DNA of 40,858 bases from Candidatus Rokuibacteriota bacterium. GTDB taxonomy: Bacteria; Methylomirabilota; Methylomirabilia; Rokubacteriales; CSP1-6. The stretch spans positions 1 through 40,858 of the forward strand of contig QHSO01000091.1 in NCBI GenBank assembly GCA_003220475.1. The letters are read 5' to 3'. A program made the position numbers and the translations under genes. The stretch's first letter is position 1. The number at the start of each line of letters is the position of its first letter. This document shows, in pieces, positions 1 through 8,286 of the stretch. The notes under the pieces are model-generated. The model made no database searches. It saw nothing but the letters and a program-made list of their open reading frames with translations, and was not told the DNA's origin.

Positions 1-283
1 GCCGGCCGCCGCCAAGACGCCGCCCGACGCGCCGATCGCGCGAACACCGTCATCCACGACTCCGCCGGTCGCCGCCAAGACGCCGCCCGATGCGCCGATC
101 GTGCGAACACCGTCATCCACGACTCCGCCGGTCGCCGCCAAGACGCCGCCCGATGCGCCAACCGCTCGCACTCCGTCGTCCACGACTCCGCCCGCGGCCG
201 CCAAGACGCCGCCCGACGCGCCGACCGCTCGCACACCGTCGTCCACAACTCCCCCCGCCGTCGTCAAGACGCCGGCCGACGCT
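1..283 (+). repeat. 63-bp tandem repeat coding a Pro/Thr/Ala-rich linker
   Basis: The core 'gccgccaagacgcc' recurs at 8, 71, 134 and 197, and a diverged copy places its aag codon at 266, exactly 63 bp on each time. The unit is 21 codons and encodes a linker of the type TPSSTTPP-AAKTPPDAP. The array runs off the left edge, so the full copy number is unknown. The copies are nearly identical in DNA, which suggests recent expansion and makes the region prone to collapse in assembly. Confidence 0.9.
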
Positions 284-1186
284 GAGCGGCCCGAGGACAC
301 GACCACGAGTCTGGCGCGCGGTCTCGAGGCCTACGGCCGCGGTGATTACGCTGAGACCGTCGCGATCATCCGGCCGCTCGCCGAGCGCGGCGATCCGACG
401 GCGCAGTCGCGCCTGGCCGCGCTCTACGAGCGCGGCGCCGGAGTCGAGCAGGACTTCTCGGAGGCCGCGCGGTGGTATCGCAAAGCCGCGGAGGCCGGTG
501 ACGCGCTCGCACAGCAGAGTCTCGGCAGCATGCTCGGCGAGGGCCGCGGTGTCGCGCACGACGATGCGGAGGCGATCGTCTGGTGGACGCGCGCCGCCGA
601 GCACGGCGTCGCCGCCGCGCAGACGAGTCTGGGCAATGCGTACTATGCCGGCGCGGGCGTTGGGAAGGACGACATCGCGGCCTTGCAGTGGTGGCGCAAG
701 GCGGCGGTCCAGGGATTCCCGCCGGCTCAGGAGCGTCTGGCGTTCGCCTACGCGCACGGTGTGGGCCTCGAGCGCAGCGACAAGCAGGCGATGTTCTGGT
801 ATCGCAGCGCCGCCGAGCAGGGTCTCGCGCCGGCGCAGGTCGAGCTCGCCGAGCGCTATCGCCGCGGCAGCAAGCCGGACACGCTCACCGAGTCGGTGCG
901 CTGGTATCGCATCGCCGCGGCGCAGGGCTACCCGCCGGCGCAGCACGGCCTCGCGGGCGCGTACGCGCTCGGCGCGGGCGTGAAACAGGACTACGCCGAG
1001 GCCGCGCGGCTCTATCGTCAGGCGGCCGAGCAGGGCTACGCGCCGGCGCAGAAAGCGCTGGCGGGCTTGTACCTGAAGGGCGAGGGCGTGCCGAAGAGCC
1101 GCGACGAGGCCGAGCGCTGGATGCGGCGCGCGACCGACGGCGCCGAGCCGACGCCCGCGGCGCCGCCCTCGCCCGTCGCGCGCTGA
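2..1186 (+). CDS. Sel1-repeat (TPR-like) protein, 5' partial
   Basis: The reading frame is open from the left edge, so the start lies outside the window. The first ~95 visible residues are a Pro/Thr/Ala-rich linker of 21-residue repeats. They are followed by about seven Sel1-like repeats of ~36 residues, with the pattern A-x-x-WYRKAAE-G-x-x-AQ-x-LG-x-x-Y-x-x-G-x-GV. The C-terminus after the last repeat is short and Pro/Ala-rich. Sel1 repeats form alpha/alpha solenoids that bind other proteins; many bacterial members are exported or envelope-associated, but the N-terminus that would show a signal peptide is missing. A specific partner cannot be named. The next gene converges on it from the other strand with an 18-bp gap. 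Confidence 0.9.
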   Translation, partial: PAAAKTPPDAPIARTPSSTTPPVAAKTPPDAPIVRTPSSTTPPVAAKTPPDAPTARTPSSTTPPAAAKTPPDAPTARTPSSTTPPAVVKTPADAERPEDTTTSLARGLEAYGRGDYAETVAIIRPLAERGDPTAQSRLAALYERGAGVEQDFSEAARWYRKAAEAGDALAQQSLGSMLGEGRGVAHDDAEAIVWWTRAAEHGVAAAQTSLGNAYYAGAGVGKDDIAALQWWRKAAVQGFPPAQERLAFAYAHGVGLERSDKQAMFWYRSAAEQGLAPAQVELAERYRRGSKPDTLTESVRWYRIAAAQGYPPAQHGLAGAYALGAGVKQDYAEAARLYRQAAEQGYAPAQKALAGLYLKGEGVPKSRDEAERWMRRATDGAEPTPAAPPSPVAR

Positions 1187-1204
1187 GGTCGCGACGCGCG
1201 CGGG

Positions 1205-1624
1205 CTACTCGACGGTCGCGATCACGCCGAGGCCGCCCATCTTCTCGAGCACGAGCGTGACGATGATCGCATCGCCGAGCACGAGCGGGCGCGTGAGATC
1301 GGTGAGCACCACGTGCGGCCCCTTGGCCGTGAAGCGCGTCACCGAGGCGCCAGGCACCTCCACGCGTGACAGCGGCGCGCCCCGCGCGTCGACCAGCTGC
1401 GCCTGACGCGCCACCGGCGTGTGCACGCCCGTGATGACGTCGCCGTACTTGCCGCTGCTCTTGAGGTCGAAATAGACGACGGCGCCCGAGCCCTGACGGA
1501 CCGCGCGGCCTTTGTCGGGCCGCACCATCGTGCCGCCCGCTTCCATCACTGTCGGATAGTGCACGCACCCGCTGGACACCACCGCCACGCCCAGCGCGAT
1601 GGCCGCGAGCGCGCGCGCGGTCAC
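1205..1624 (-). CDS. PCuAC-like (DUF461) lipoprotein, degenerate copper site
   Basis: 139 residues from a GTG start whose GTGA overlaps the stop of the aminotransferase upstream. The N-terminus is hydrophobic and ends in a lipobox (VVSSGC), so a periplasm-facing lipoprotein is likely. The C-terminal half has the PCuA(C) cupredoxin-like pattern: GAVVYFDLKSSG, then HVVLTDLTRPLVLGD, then VTLVLEKMG near the end. In the copper-binding family the ligands are H-x-M plus further His and Met residues. Here the usual ELHEM-type segment reads RQAQLVDAR and HLMLM reads HVVLT, so most ligands appear lost. It may be a structural relative that does not carry copper. It is the last gene of a three-gene leftward unit. 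Confidence 0.7.
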   Translation of the reverse strand: MTARALAAIALGVAVVSSGCVHYPTVMEAGGTMVRPDKGRAVRQGSGAVVYFDLKSSGKYGDVITGVHTPVARQAQLVDARGAPLSRVEVPGASVTRFTAKGPHVVLTDLTRPLVLGDAIIVTLVLEKMGGLGVIATVE

Positions 1625-2940
1625 GAGCGGAACACGCCCTCGGCGACGAGCGCCCGGAACGCGGCGTCGTAGGCGCGCACCGTCCGCTCGAGATCCTCCT
1701 CGGAGTGCACGGCCGAGATCCAGCCGTGGTTCATCGAGCAGTCGACGCCGTGGTTCAGCAGCGCGCAGCGCAGCAGATGATAGGCGGGCCCCTTGCGCGG
1801 CCGGTCGAAGCCGGCCAGGCCCGGCTTGCCCTCGAACGAGACGTGATAGATCGACGCCTCGCCGTAACACGTCCCGGGTACTCCCGCGCGCTTCATCGCG
1901 TCGGTGAGCGCACGCCGCAGCTCCTCGCCGAGCTTGTTGGCCCTGGCCTGTAGCGAGGCGTCGGCGACCAGCTCGAGGGTCGCGATGGCGGCGGCGGCGG
2001 ACAGCGGATTGGCGTTGAACGTGCCGGCGTGAGCCACGCGCTGGCTGCGGTCCCAGTCCGGATCGCCGCGGAACGCCAGCATCGACATCAGCTCGCGCTT
2101 GCCGCACAGCGCACCACCCGGCAGGCCGCCGGCGACGATCTTGGCGAGCGTCGTGAGGTCGGGCGTCACGCCGAAGTACGCCTGCGCACCGCCCGGCGCG
2201 TACCGGAAGCCCGTGATGACCTCGTCGAAGATCAGCACGACGCCGTGCCGACTCGCCAGCGCACGCAACTCTTGAAGGTAGCCCGGAATCGTCGGCGTGG
2301 TGCCCGACTGGCCGCCTGCGGGCTCGAGGATGATGGCCGCGATGTCGCCGCGCTGGAACGCGATCTCGGCCGCCTTGATGTCGTTCGGCGGACAGATGAC
2401 GACCTGGTCGAGCATCGCGCCCGGAATGCCGGCCGACATCGGGACCTCGTACGGCGGGTTCACCGCGGCGACGGCGCCGTCGTGCCAGCCGTGGAAGTGG
2501 CCCGTGAGCTTCACGATCTTCGTGCGCCCGGTCGCGGCACGCGCCACCCGCATCGCGAGGTGCGTGGTCTCGGTCCCCGACATCGTGAAGCGCGTGAGCT
2601 CGGCGCACGGCACCAGGCTGTTGACGAGCTCCGCCCAGCGGATCTCCAGCTCGTGGCTCGCGCCGACGTGCGTGCCGCGCGCCACCTGCTGCTGCACCGC
2701 CTTGACGACCACGGGATGGCAGTGGCCGAGGAAGAGCGCGCCATGCCCCATCCAGTAGTCGACGTACTCGTGGCCGTCCACGTCCCATTTGCGGCTGCCC
2801 TGCGCGCGCTCGATATACGTCGCGAACGGAACGAGGTGCCGGATGTCGTGGGTGATGCCGCCGGGAATCGCGGCCCGTGCGCGCTCCGCCAGCGCGGCCG
2901 AGCGCGGGTGCTTGGCGCGGTACTGTTCCTGGATCGTCAT
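1621..2940 (-). CDS. Class III PLP aminotransferase, glutamate-1-semialdehyde aminomutase-like
   Basis: 439 residues, ATG start. It is a fold-type I, class III aminotransferase of the HemL-like branch. Visible motifs are SGTE (~121-124) for phosphate binding, HGWHDG (~150-155), the DEVITGFR segment (~239-246) with the Asp that contacts the pyridine nitrogen, and the Schiff-base lysine in TTLAKIVAGGLPGG (about Lys267). Length suits the family. It is probably not the housekeeping HemL: the N-terminus and C-terminus follow the wider 'aspartate aminotransferase family protein' group, and no other tetrapyrrole gene is near. It lies 22 bp downstream of the D-glutamate-cyclase-like gene and overlaps the PCuAC-like gene, so the three form one operon. 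An amino-acid substrate related to glutamate is an inference from that context. Confidence 0.88.
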   Translation of the reverse strand: MTIQEQYRAKHPRSAALAERARAAIPGGITHDIRHLVPFATYIERAQGSRKWDVDGHEYVDYWMGHGALFLGHCHPVVVKAVQQQVARGTHVGASHELEIRWAELVNSLVPCAELTRFTMSGTETTHLAMRVARAATGRTKIVKLTGHFHGWHDGAVAAVNPPYEVPMSAGIPGAMLDQVVICPPNDIKAAEIAFQRGDIAAIILEPAGGQSGTTPTIPGYLQELRALASRHGVVLIFDEVITGFRYAPGGAQAYFGVTPDLTTLAKIVAGGLPGGALCGKRELMSMLAFRGDPDWDRSQRVAHAGTFNANPLSAAAAIATLELVADASLQARANKLGEELRRALTDAMKRAGVPGTCYGEASIYHVSFEGKPGLAGFDRPRKGPAYHLLRCALLNHGVDCSMNHGWISAVHSEEDLERTVRAYDAAFRALVAEGVFRS

Positions 2941-2962
2941 GCGCCCAATAATAGCGCGACGC

Positions 2963-3901
2963 TCACGCGCGCGTCGCCACCGCCAGCAGCGCCACCACGG
3001 CCGCGTGCGCGTCGACCGGCAGGCCGTCGACGGTCGGCTCGTGGCGTCGCGTGACGCCGTCGCACGCGCCGGCCGCCACGCAGGCGGCGACCAGCCGCCG
3101 CTCGTCGTCGGGCGTGTGCAGCAGCGCGCGGCCGGCGAGTCGCCCGAGATGCGCGACGATGCCATAGGCGCCCCAGTTCGACACGCCGGCGACGACCAGA
3201 TGATCGACACGCACGACGGAGCCGATGCGCGCCGCCAGTCCGCGGCGCTTCGCGAATCGCGCGCGAATGTTGCCCATGCCGATCTCGTTGCCGCCGTCGC
3301 CGACGCCGATGGTGACGGCTCGATAGCGATAGGACGGGCGTCGGTTGATCGGGCGTCCGGAGCCACGCGCGCCTCGAACAGGCCACCTGCGGTTCAAGCC
3401 GGGCTCGCGGACCCCGCTACAACAAAAGAGCTCGTCGATCGGCGCATTCCATGCGGAGACGTCGACGCCGCGCATGTTGCGATACGCGCCGTCGCGCGCA
3501 CGGCCTGGCCGCTCGATGGCGACCAGATGCGTCGGCCGCTCTCGGTCGAGCACGGCGCGCGCGGCGCCGTCGCCGCGCGGATAGCACCTCACGTCGTCGG
3601 GCTCGCCGAGCGCGCCGAGGCTGGCGGCCAGCACCGGCGCGGTGACGTCATCCGTGACGTACTGAACGTCGGCGCCCAGCGTACGCAGCGCGCGGCCGAG
3701 CAGCGCCGCGCCCGGCGGGCCGTCGGTCTCCGCCACGCCCGCGGAGACGACGAAGCCCGTCGTGATGAGCACGCGCTCGGCCCGCCGCAGCGCGTGGGCC
3801 GCGCGAAGCGCGCCGCCCGGCTGGAAAAACTTTGCGATGCCGCGCGCGCCGGGATCGAGGGCGAGCAGATGGTCGACGGGATCGTCCCAGCGGTCTGGCA
3901 A
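2963..3901 (-). CDS. DUF4392 / D-glutamate cyclase-like protein with an in-frame repeat insertion
   Basis: About 312 residues if translation starts at the TTG at 3901; no ATG or GTG lies nearby in frame, and the next gene starts divergently only 33 bp away. The protein matches the DUF4392 (D-glutamate cyclase C-terminal) family. The first half has VLITTGFVVSAGVAETDGPP, and the second half has the signature TIGVGDGGNEIGMGNI followed by VAGVSNWGAYG. The mammalian relative DGLUCY converts D-glutamate to 5-oxo-D-proline. Between the two halves, at 3344-3423, sits a dispersed repeat that adds about 25 residues (SGVREPGLNRRWPVRG and on) without breaking the frame. Whether the enzyme tolerates this loop is unknown. 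It is first in an operon with the aminotransferase. Confidence 0.75.
   Translation of the reverse strand: MPDRWDDPVDHLLALDPGARGIAKFFQPGGALRAAHALRRAERVLITTGFVVSAGVAETDGPPGAALLGRALRTLGADVQYVTDDVTAPVLAASLGALGEPDDVRCYPRGDGAARAVLDRERPTHLVAIERPGRARDGAYRNMRGVDVSAWNAPIDELFCCSGVREPGLNRRWPVRGARGSGRPINRRPSYRYRAVTIGVGDGGNEIGMGNIRARFAKRRGLAARIGSVVRVDHLVVAGVSNWGAYGIVAHLGRLAGRALLHTPDDERRLVAACVAAGACDGVTRRHEPTVDGLPVDAHAAVVALLAVATRA
3344..3423 (+). repeat. Dispersed repeat, copy A, inside the DUF4392 gene
   Basis: This stretch shares long identical blocks with two copies at 8109-8190 and 8209-8275. The shared landmarks, in order, are 'gttgatcggg/gttgaccggg', 'agccac', 'cgaacaggccacctgcggtt', 'aagccgggctcgcgg' and 'cccgctacaac'. 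The orientation given is that of the copies upstream of glgC. Here the element lies antisense within a leftward gene and stays in frame. No transposase is associated. Confidence 0.75.
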
Positions 3902-3934
3902 GGCCCTTGCTCTATAGCAGGGCGGAGGCTCGCC

Positions 3935-4660
3935 ATGCAACGATTGATGGTCCTCGGCGCGCTCGCGGTCATGGCGGCGGGGTGCTCGACGGCGCCCATC
4001 CTCCGTAAGCAGACCTTCGATTTCAAGACCACAGCGCTCTTCAAGCTGCCGTGCGACACGCCGGAGGTGCTCGAGGCGAAGCGCGAGATCCCCGACGACG
4101 GGCTGGAAACCTCCGACAACCAGTGCAACAGCGTCCACATGTTGAGGATGGTGGATCGCTTCATGAGCATCCAGGAAGCAGACGAGGCGAAGGGCATCCG
4201 CGGCGACACGGTCACGGAGGTCCGCGCCAAGGGGTTCTCCATCTTCACCGACCCCCAGGGGCGCAAGCGGCGCCCGAACACGAAGCCGCTGTACGGCAAC
4301 GACGCGCTGGCCGCCGTGGGCATGGGCGTGGCGCCGCCGCCGCTGCAGAAGGCCGAGGACATCAAGGCGTATACGGACTTCATGGCCGCCCACTACGGCG
4401 AGGAGTATGAAGAGCGCGACATCAAGCAGGTGGTGGACCGCTTCTGCCTCAATCGGCGCGACTCGCACGAGCTGGGCGACGCGCGCACGTTCTCCATCGT
4501 CTGGCGCAACGGCCACGTGTTCAAGCGCATCATCAAGGGCGGGCCGATCAACAACCCGAAGCAGGAGCGCGCGTTCCTGGTGTGCCCGGGCGAGTTCATC
4601 ATCGAGACCGTCAAAGGTGTCGGCAGCCGAGCGGCCGGCGCGTTGTTGGTCGTCCCCTAG
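3935..4660 (+). CDS. Predicted lipoprotein of unknown function
   Basis: 241 residues. The ATG at 3935 is preceded by a good ribosome-binding site (GGAGG at 3924-3928). The N-terminus is a short lipoprotein signal, MQRLMVLGALAVMAAGC, with the lipobox AAGC. I do not recognise the mature domain. It is polar, contains four further cysteines (for example LPCDTPE, DNQCNS, DRFCLN and FLVCPGE) that could pair in the periplasm, and ends in a hydrophobic tail. It is transcribed divergently from the DUF4392 operon and converges with treZ. No function is assigned. Confidence 0.8.
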   Translation: MQRLMVLGALAVMAAGCSTAPILRKQTFDFKTTALFKLPCDTPEVLEAKREIPDDGLETSDNQCNSVHMLRMVDRFMSIQEADEAKGIRGDTVTEVRAKGFSIFTDPQGRKRRPNTKPLYGNDALAAVGMGVAPPPLQKAEDIKAYTDFMAAHYGEEYEERDIKQVVDRFCLNRRDSHELGDARTFSIVWRNGHVFKRIIKGGPINNPKQERAFLVCPGEFIIETVKGVGSRAAGALLVVP

Positions 4661-4680
4661 GGCCCTCGAACCTTCTCGCG

Positions 4681-6359
4681 TTAGCGCGGGGCCTCGTACA
4701 GCAGGAGCTGGTAGGGGGCGAGGGCGGCGCGTCCGCGACCGGCGAAGCGCGGATCGTCGGAATCGATCAGCAGCCGCCAGTCGGCGGGAATCGTCGGACC
4801 CGGCTGCGGCTCGTTCGTGAGGTTGGCGAACAGGCGCACACCCGGTCCTGACTCCGCATCACGCACCAGCGTCAGCAGCGTTCCCTTCGGATCCACCACG
4901 GCGCGTGTGCGCTCTTTGCCGCGCGTGCCGAGCGCACCGTGCGAGCGGCGCAGCGCGAGCCAGCCGCGGTAGTAATGGTAGAGCTCGCGGTGGCGCGGCG
5001 CGCCGACCAGCGGATGATTGAGCCGCGAGCGCACGAACGTCGCCGGCTCGCCCGGATCGGGGACGGCGCCCTGCCACGCGAAGCGACTGAACTCCTCGGT
5101 GCGGCCCTTGCGCACCGCCTCGGCGAGGTCGCGATCGAGGAACGATGTGAAGAACTGAAACGGCGCGGTCTCACCGTACTCTTCGCCCATGAAGAGCAGC
5201 GGGATCGCCGGCGCCGCCAGCAGCAGCCCGGCCGCCAGCTTCACCGCCTCGAACGGCGCGATCGTGCTGATGCGGTCGCCCTGAGCGCGGTTGCCGACCT
5301 GGTCGTGGTTCTGCGCGCAGATGACGAAGCGCTCGCCGGGCAGGTCGGCGCTCGGCGTGCCGCGATCGCGGCCGAAGTACTCCGAGTACTCGCCCTGGAA
5401 CGCGAATCCCTCGGCCAGCGCCGTCGGCAGCCGCCGCGGCTCGGTGAAGTCGGCGTAATAGCCGCCGCGCTCGCCCGTGAGGCGCACGTGCAGCGCGTGG
5501 TGGAAGTCATCCGACCACACCGCGTCCAGCCCGATACCGCCGGCCTCGGGCGGCAGCACGATGCGACGGTCGTTATCGTGCGATTCAGCCATGATGTGCG
5601 CGGGCCGGCCCTGCAGGCGCGCCTCCTCGCGCGCCGCCGCGGTGATCTCGGTGAGGATGTGCACGGGGCTCGCGTCGTAGATCGCGTGGATCGCGTCCAG
5701 GCGCAGACCGTCGAGGTGGAAATAGCGCACCCAGGCGCGCGTGTTCTCGATGAAGTGGCGCCGCACGCCGTCGCCGTCCGGACCGTCGAAGTTGAGCGCG
5801 CCGCCCCACGGTGTGCGGTAGCGGTCGGTGAAGTACGGCCCGAAGTCGCCGAGATAGTTCCCCTCGGGACCGAGGTGGTTGTAGACGACGTCGAGGATGA
5901 CCGACAGCCCATGGGTGTGACAGGCGTCCACCAGGCGGCGCAGCCCGCGGGGCCCGCCATAGGTCGACTGAGGCGCGAACAAATGGACACCGTCGTAACC
6001 CCAGTTGCGCGAGCCGGGAAACTCGGCCACCGGCATGAGCTCGATCGCCGTCACGCCCAGCTCCACCAGCTCGGGCAGATGCGGCACGATGGCACGCCCT
6101 CCGGCTGGAAGCGGGACACCGGATCGGGCCGGTAGTGCTTGCCGTCGAGACGATACTGGTAGCGCGTGCCGGCGGGCAGGCCCTCGACCAGTGTCTCGAA
6201 CATGCCGTCCTCCTGGCGGGCGAGCGCGATCGGGCGGCGGCCCTCGATGACGACATCGAGCGTGCGGCAGCGTGGCGCCCACACCCGAAACATCACGCCG
6301 TCGTCGCGGACGGTGGCGCCCAGAAGAAGGCTTGCGCCCAACGATTTCATACGGTCCAA
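4681..6359 (-). pseudogene. treZ: Malto-oligosyltrehalose trehalohydrolase, internal deletion and frameshift
   Basis: TreZ (GH13) releases trehalose from the maltooligosyl-trehalose made by TreY. The N-terminal CBM48-like domain starts at the ATG at 6359 (MDRMKSLGASLLLGATVRDD) and runs to YRPDPVSRFQPEGV. The frame then changes near 6092-6100, and the catalytic barrel resumes at AIVPHLPELVELGVTAIEL. Around 45 residues that normally link the two (family pattern HGPSEVVDP...YELHVGTFTPEGT) are absent, and the piece lost is not a multiple of three. Downstream the enzyme looks intact: LRLDAIHAI holds the nucleophile Asp, the acid Glu lies in the LTEIT/AES region, QNHDQVGNRAQGD holds the third acid, and the C-terminus is normal. 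As read here no full enzyme can be made. Real decay and an assembly deletion are both possible. Confidence 0.85.
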
Positions 6360-6410
6360 TTGTGCGTGACTGACGCCCGACCCGGCTCCGGCTGAAAGGT
6401 ACTCGCTGAC

Positions 6411-8111
6411 ATGGGCTATCCCTTCGCGCTCGTCTTACACACTCATCTTCCGATGGTGGTCAACCACGGGCGCTGGCCACACGGCAGCGACTGGCTCAAC
6501 GAAGCCGCCTTCGAGTGCTATCTGCCGCTGCTCGACGTCGCGCATCGACTCGTCGCCGACGGCATCTCGCCGAAGTGGACGATGAACCTCTCGCCGGTGC
6601 TCGTCGAGCAGCTCGCCTCGCCGGAGTTCCAGAAAGAGCTCGCGTTCTACTACGACAACGTCCGCCGCGCGTGCGCGGAGAGCCGCGACTACTTCGCAAA
6701 GAACGGTGCGCCCGAGTTCCTCGGGCTGTGCGACTTCTGGCAGCAGCACTACGAGCGGATGTGGGAGCTGCACCGGCGAATCGGCGGCGACATCCCCGGC
6801 ACGTTCGCCGAGCTGCAGCGCGGCGACCACATCGAGATCATCACGTGCGCGGCCACGCACGGCTATCTGCCGCTGCTGTCACGCGACGAGTCGATCCATC
6901 TGCAGCTGCGCACCGCCGTCGAGACGCACAAGCGCCACTTCGGCGTGGCGCCGCGCGGAATCTGGCTGCCCGAGTGCGCGTATCGCCCGCGCTACGAGTG
7001 GACGCCGCCGACGGGCCGCGAGCGCGGCGTCGAGCGACGGATGCGGCCCGGCATCGAGGAGCTGCTCGCCGTGCACGGGCTCGAATACTTCGTCGCGGAC
7101 TCGCACCTGGTCGCCGCCGGTGCGCCGGTCTTCCTCTATCGCGACTACATCCCCGCGCGCAAAGAGATGGCCGAGCCGACGCCCGCCATTCCCGTCAACG
7201 AGGCGCGCTCGCCGTACGCGCCGTACCGCGTGGCGTCGCGCGGCGGGACCGGATCGGCCGTCGCCTTCATCCGCGATCCACGCACGACGCTACAGGTGTG
7301 GAGCCGTGATCACGGCTATCCCGGCGAGTACGCCTACCTCGAGTTCCACAAGAAGCACTTTCCCGGCGGCCTCCGCTTCTGGCGCATCACCGACAGCCGC
7401 GGCGACTTCGGCACCAAGATCCCCTACGACCCCAAGCTCTCGGCCGAGAAGGCGGGGCTGCAGGCCGCCCACTTCGTCGCGCTCGTGCGCGAGACGGGGG
7501 AGACGGCGACCAAGGCGGACGGCCAGCCGTCGTTGATCTGCTCGCCGTACGACTCCGAGCTGTTCGGGCACTGGTGGTTCGAGGGTCCGATGTGGCTCGA
7601 GCACGTCGCGCGCGACATGGTGCGCGCGGGGGTGACGCCGGTGACACTGGCCGAGGCGCTGGAGCGGGTGCCGCCGCGCGCGACGCTGTCGCTGCCGGAG
7701 GGCTCGTGGGGTGAGGGTGGCGACCATCGTGTGTGGCTCAACCGCGACACCGAGTGGACGTGGGACCGCGTCTACAGCGCGGAGGCGGAGTGGACGGAGC
7801 ATCTCAAGGCAGGCATCGATCGCAATCCCGACCTGGCGCGCGTGCTGGCACAGGCCACGCGCGAATTGCTCCTCCTGCAGGCCTCCGACTGGCAATTCCT
7901 CATCACGACGGGCGCGGCGCGCGACTACGCCGAGCGCCGCGTGGCCGAGCACTATGCCGAGTTCAAGCGCCTGTCCGAGATGGCGGCCACGCTGCGCGGC
8001 GGCGAGCCGCTGTCCGTCGAGGCCGCCAACACGCTGCGCCGCCTCGAGCGCGAAGATTTCGTCTTCCCGGACGTCAGCCCAGCCTGGGCGCAGGCGCCGA
8101 CCGCGAACTGA
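6411..8111 (+). CDS. GH57 1,4-alpha-glucan branching enzyme
   Basis: 566 residues, ATG start, 51 bp from the divergent treZ start. It belongs to glycoside hydrolase family 57, the branching-enzyme type (like Thermococcus TK1436): N-terminal FALVLHTHLPMV, catalytic nucleophile Glu188 in WLPECAYRP, and acid/base Asp381 in SPYDSELFGHWWFEGP. The WF-rich loop and the helical C-terminal domain (EWTWDRVYSAE, then LLLLQASDWQF) are present, so the length is complete. It would form alpha-1,6 branches in the linear glucan made by GlgE; no GH13 GlgB is in this window. It heads the rightward glucan cluster. Confidence 0.9.
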   Translation: MGYPFALVLHTHLPMVVNHGRWPHGSDWLNEAAFECYLPLLDVAHRLVADGISPKWTMNLSPVLVEQLASPEFQKELAFYYDNVRRACAESRDYFAKNGAPEFLGLCDFWQQHYERMWELHRRIGGDIPGTFAELQRGDHIEIITCAATHGYLPLLSRDESIHLQLRTAVETHKRHFGVAPRGIWLPECAYRPRYEWTPPTGRERGVERRMRPGIEELLAVHGLEYFVADSHLVAAGAPVFLYRDYIPARKEMAEPTPAIPVNEARSPYAPYRVASRGGTGSAVAFIRDPRTTLQVWSRDHGYPGEYAYLEFHKKHFPGGLRFWRITDSRGDFGTKIPYDPKLSAEKAGLQAAHFVALVRETGETATKADGQPSLICSPYDSELFGHWWFEGPMWLEHVARDMVRAGVTPVTLAEALERVPPRATLSLPEGSWGEGGDHRVWLNRDTEWTWDRVYSAEAEWTEHLKAGIDRNPDLARVLAQATRELLLLQASDWQFLITTGAARDYAERRVAEHYAEFKRLSEMAATLRGGEPLSVEAANTLRRLEREDFVFPDVSPAWAQAPTAN

Positions 8112-8275
8112 TGACCGCGGAGCGCAGCCACCGCGCATCTAGAGCAGGCCACCTACGCCTCGAGCCGGCCTCGCGGCACCCGCTACAACGCAGCCATCTC
8201 GCATGCCCGTTGACCGGGGAGCGCAGCCACCCCCCCTCTAGAACAGGCCACCCGCGGTTCATGCCGCACGCCGAG
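8109..8275 (+). repeat. Two tandem copies (B, C) of the dispersed repeat before glgC
   Basis: Copy B (8109-8190) begins at the stop codon of the branching-enzyme gene and copy C (8209-8275) follows. Both contain 'ggagcgcagccacc', a TCTAGAnCAGGCCACC block and a downstream 'cgcggcac/ccgctacaac' or 'gcggttcatgcc' part. The 175-bp gap 8112-8286 holds little else. It separates two genes of the same pathway and may carry RNA structure or a processing site. The same element is inside the DUF4392 gene at 3344-3423. Confidence 0.75.
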
Positions 8276-8286
8276 CCGTCGATCCC

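Noticed and set aside
2963-4516. 517-residue version of the DUF4392 protein
   Set aside because: The extra N-terminus is antisense to the lipoprotein gene at 3935-4660, which has a lipobox and a ribosome-binding site, and it shows no family similarity.
6332-6360. Promoter TTGCGC-17-TCCAAT for the GH57 gene
   Set aside because: Both hexamers match poorly and the site lies inside the treZ start; chance is likely.
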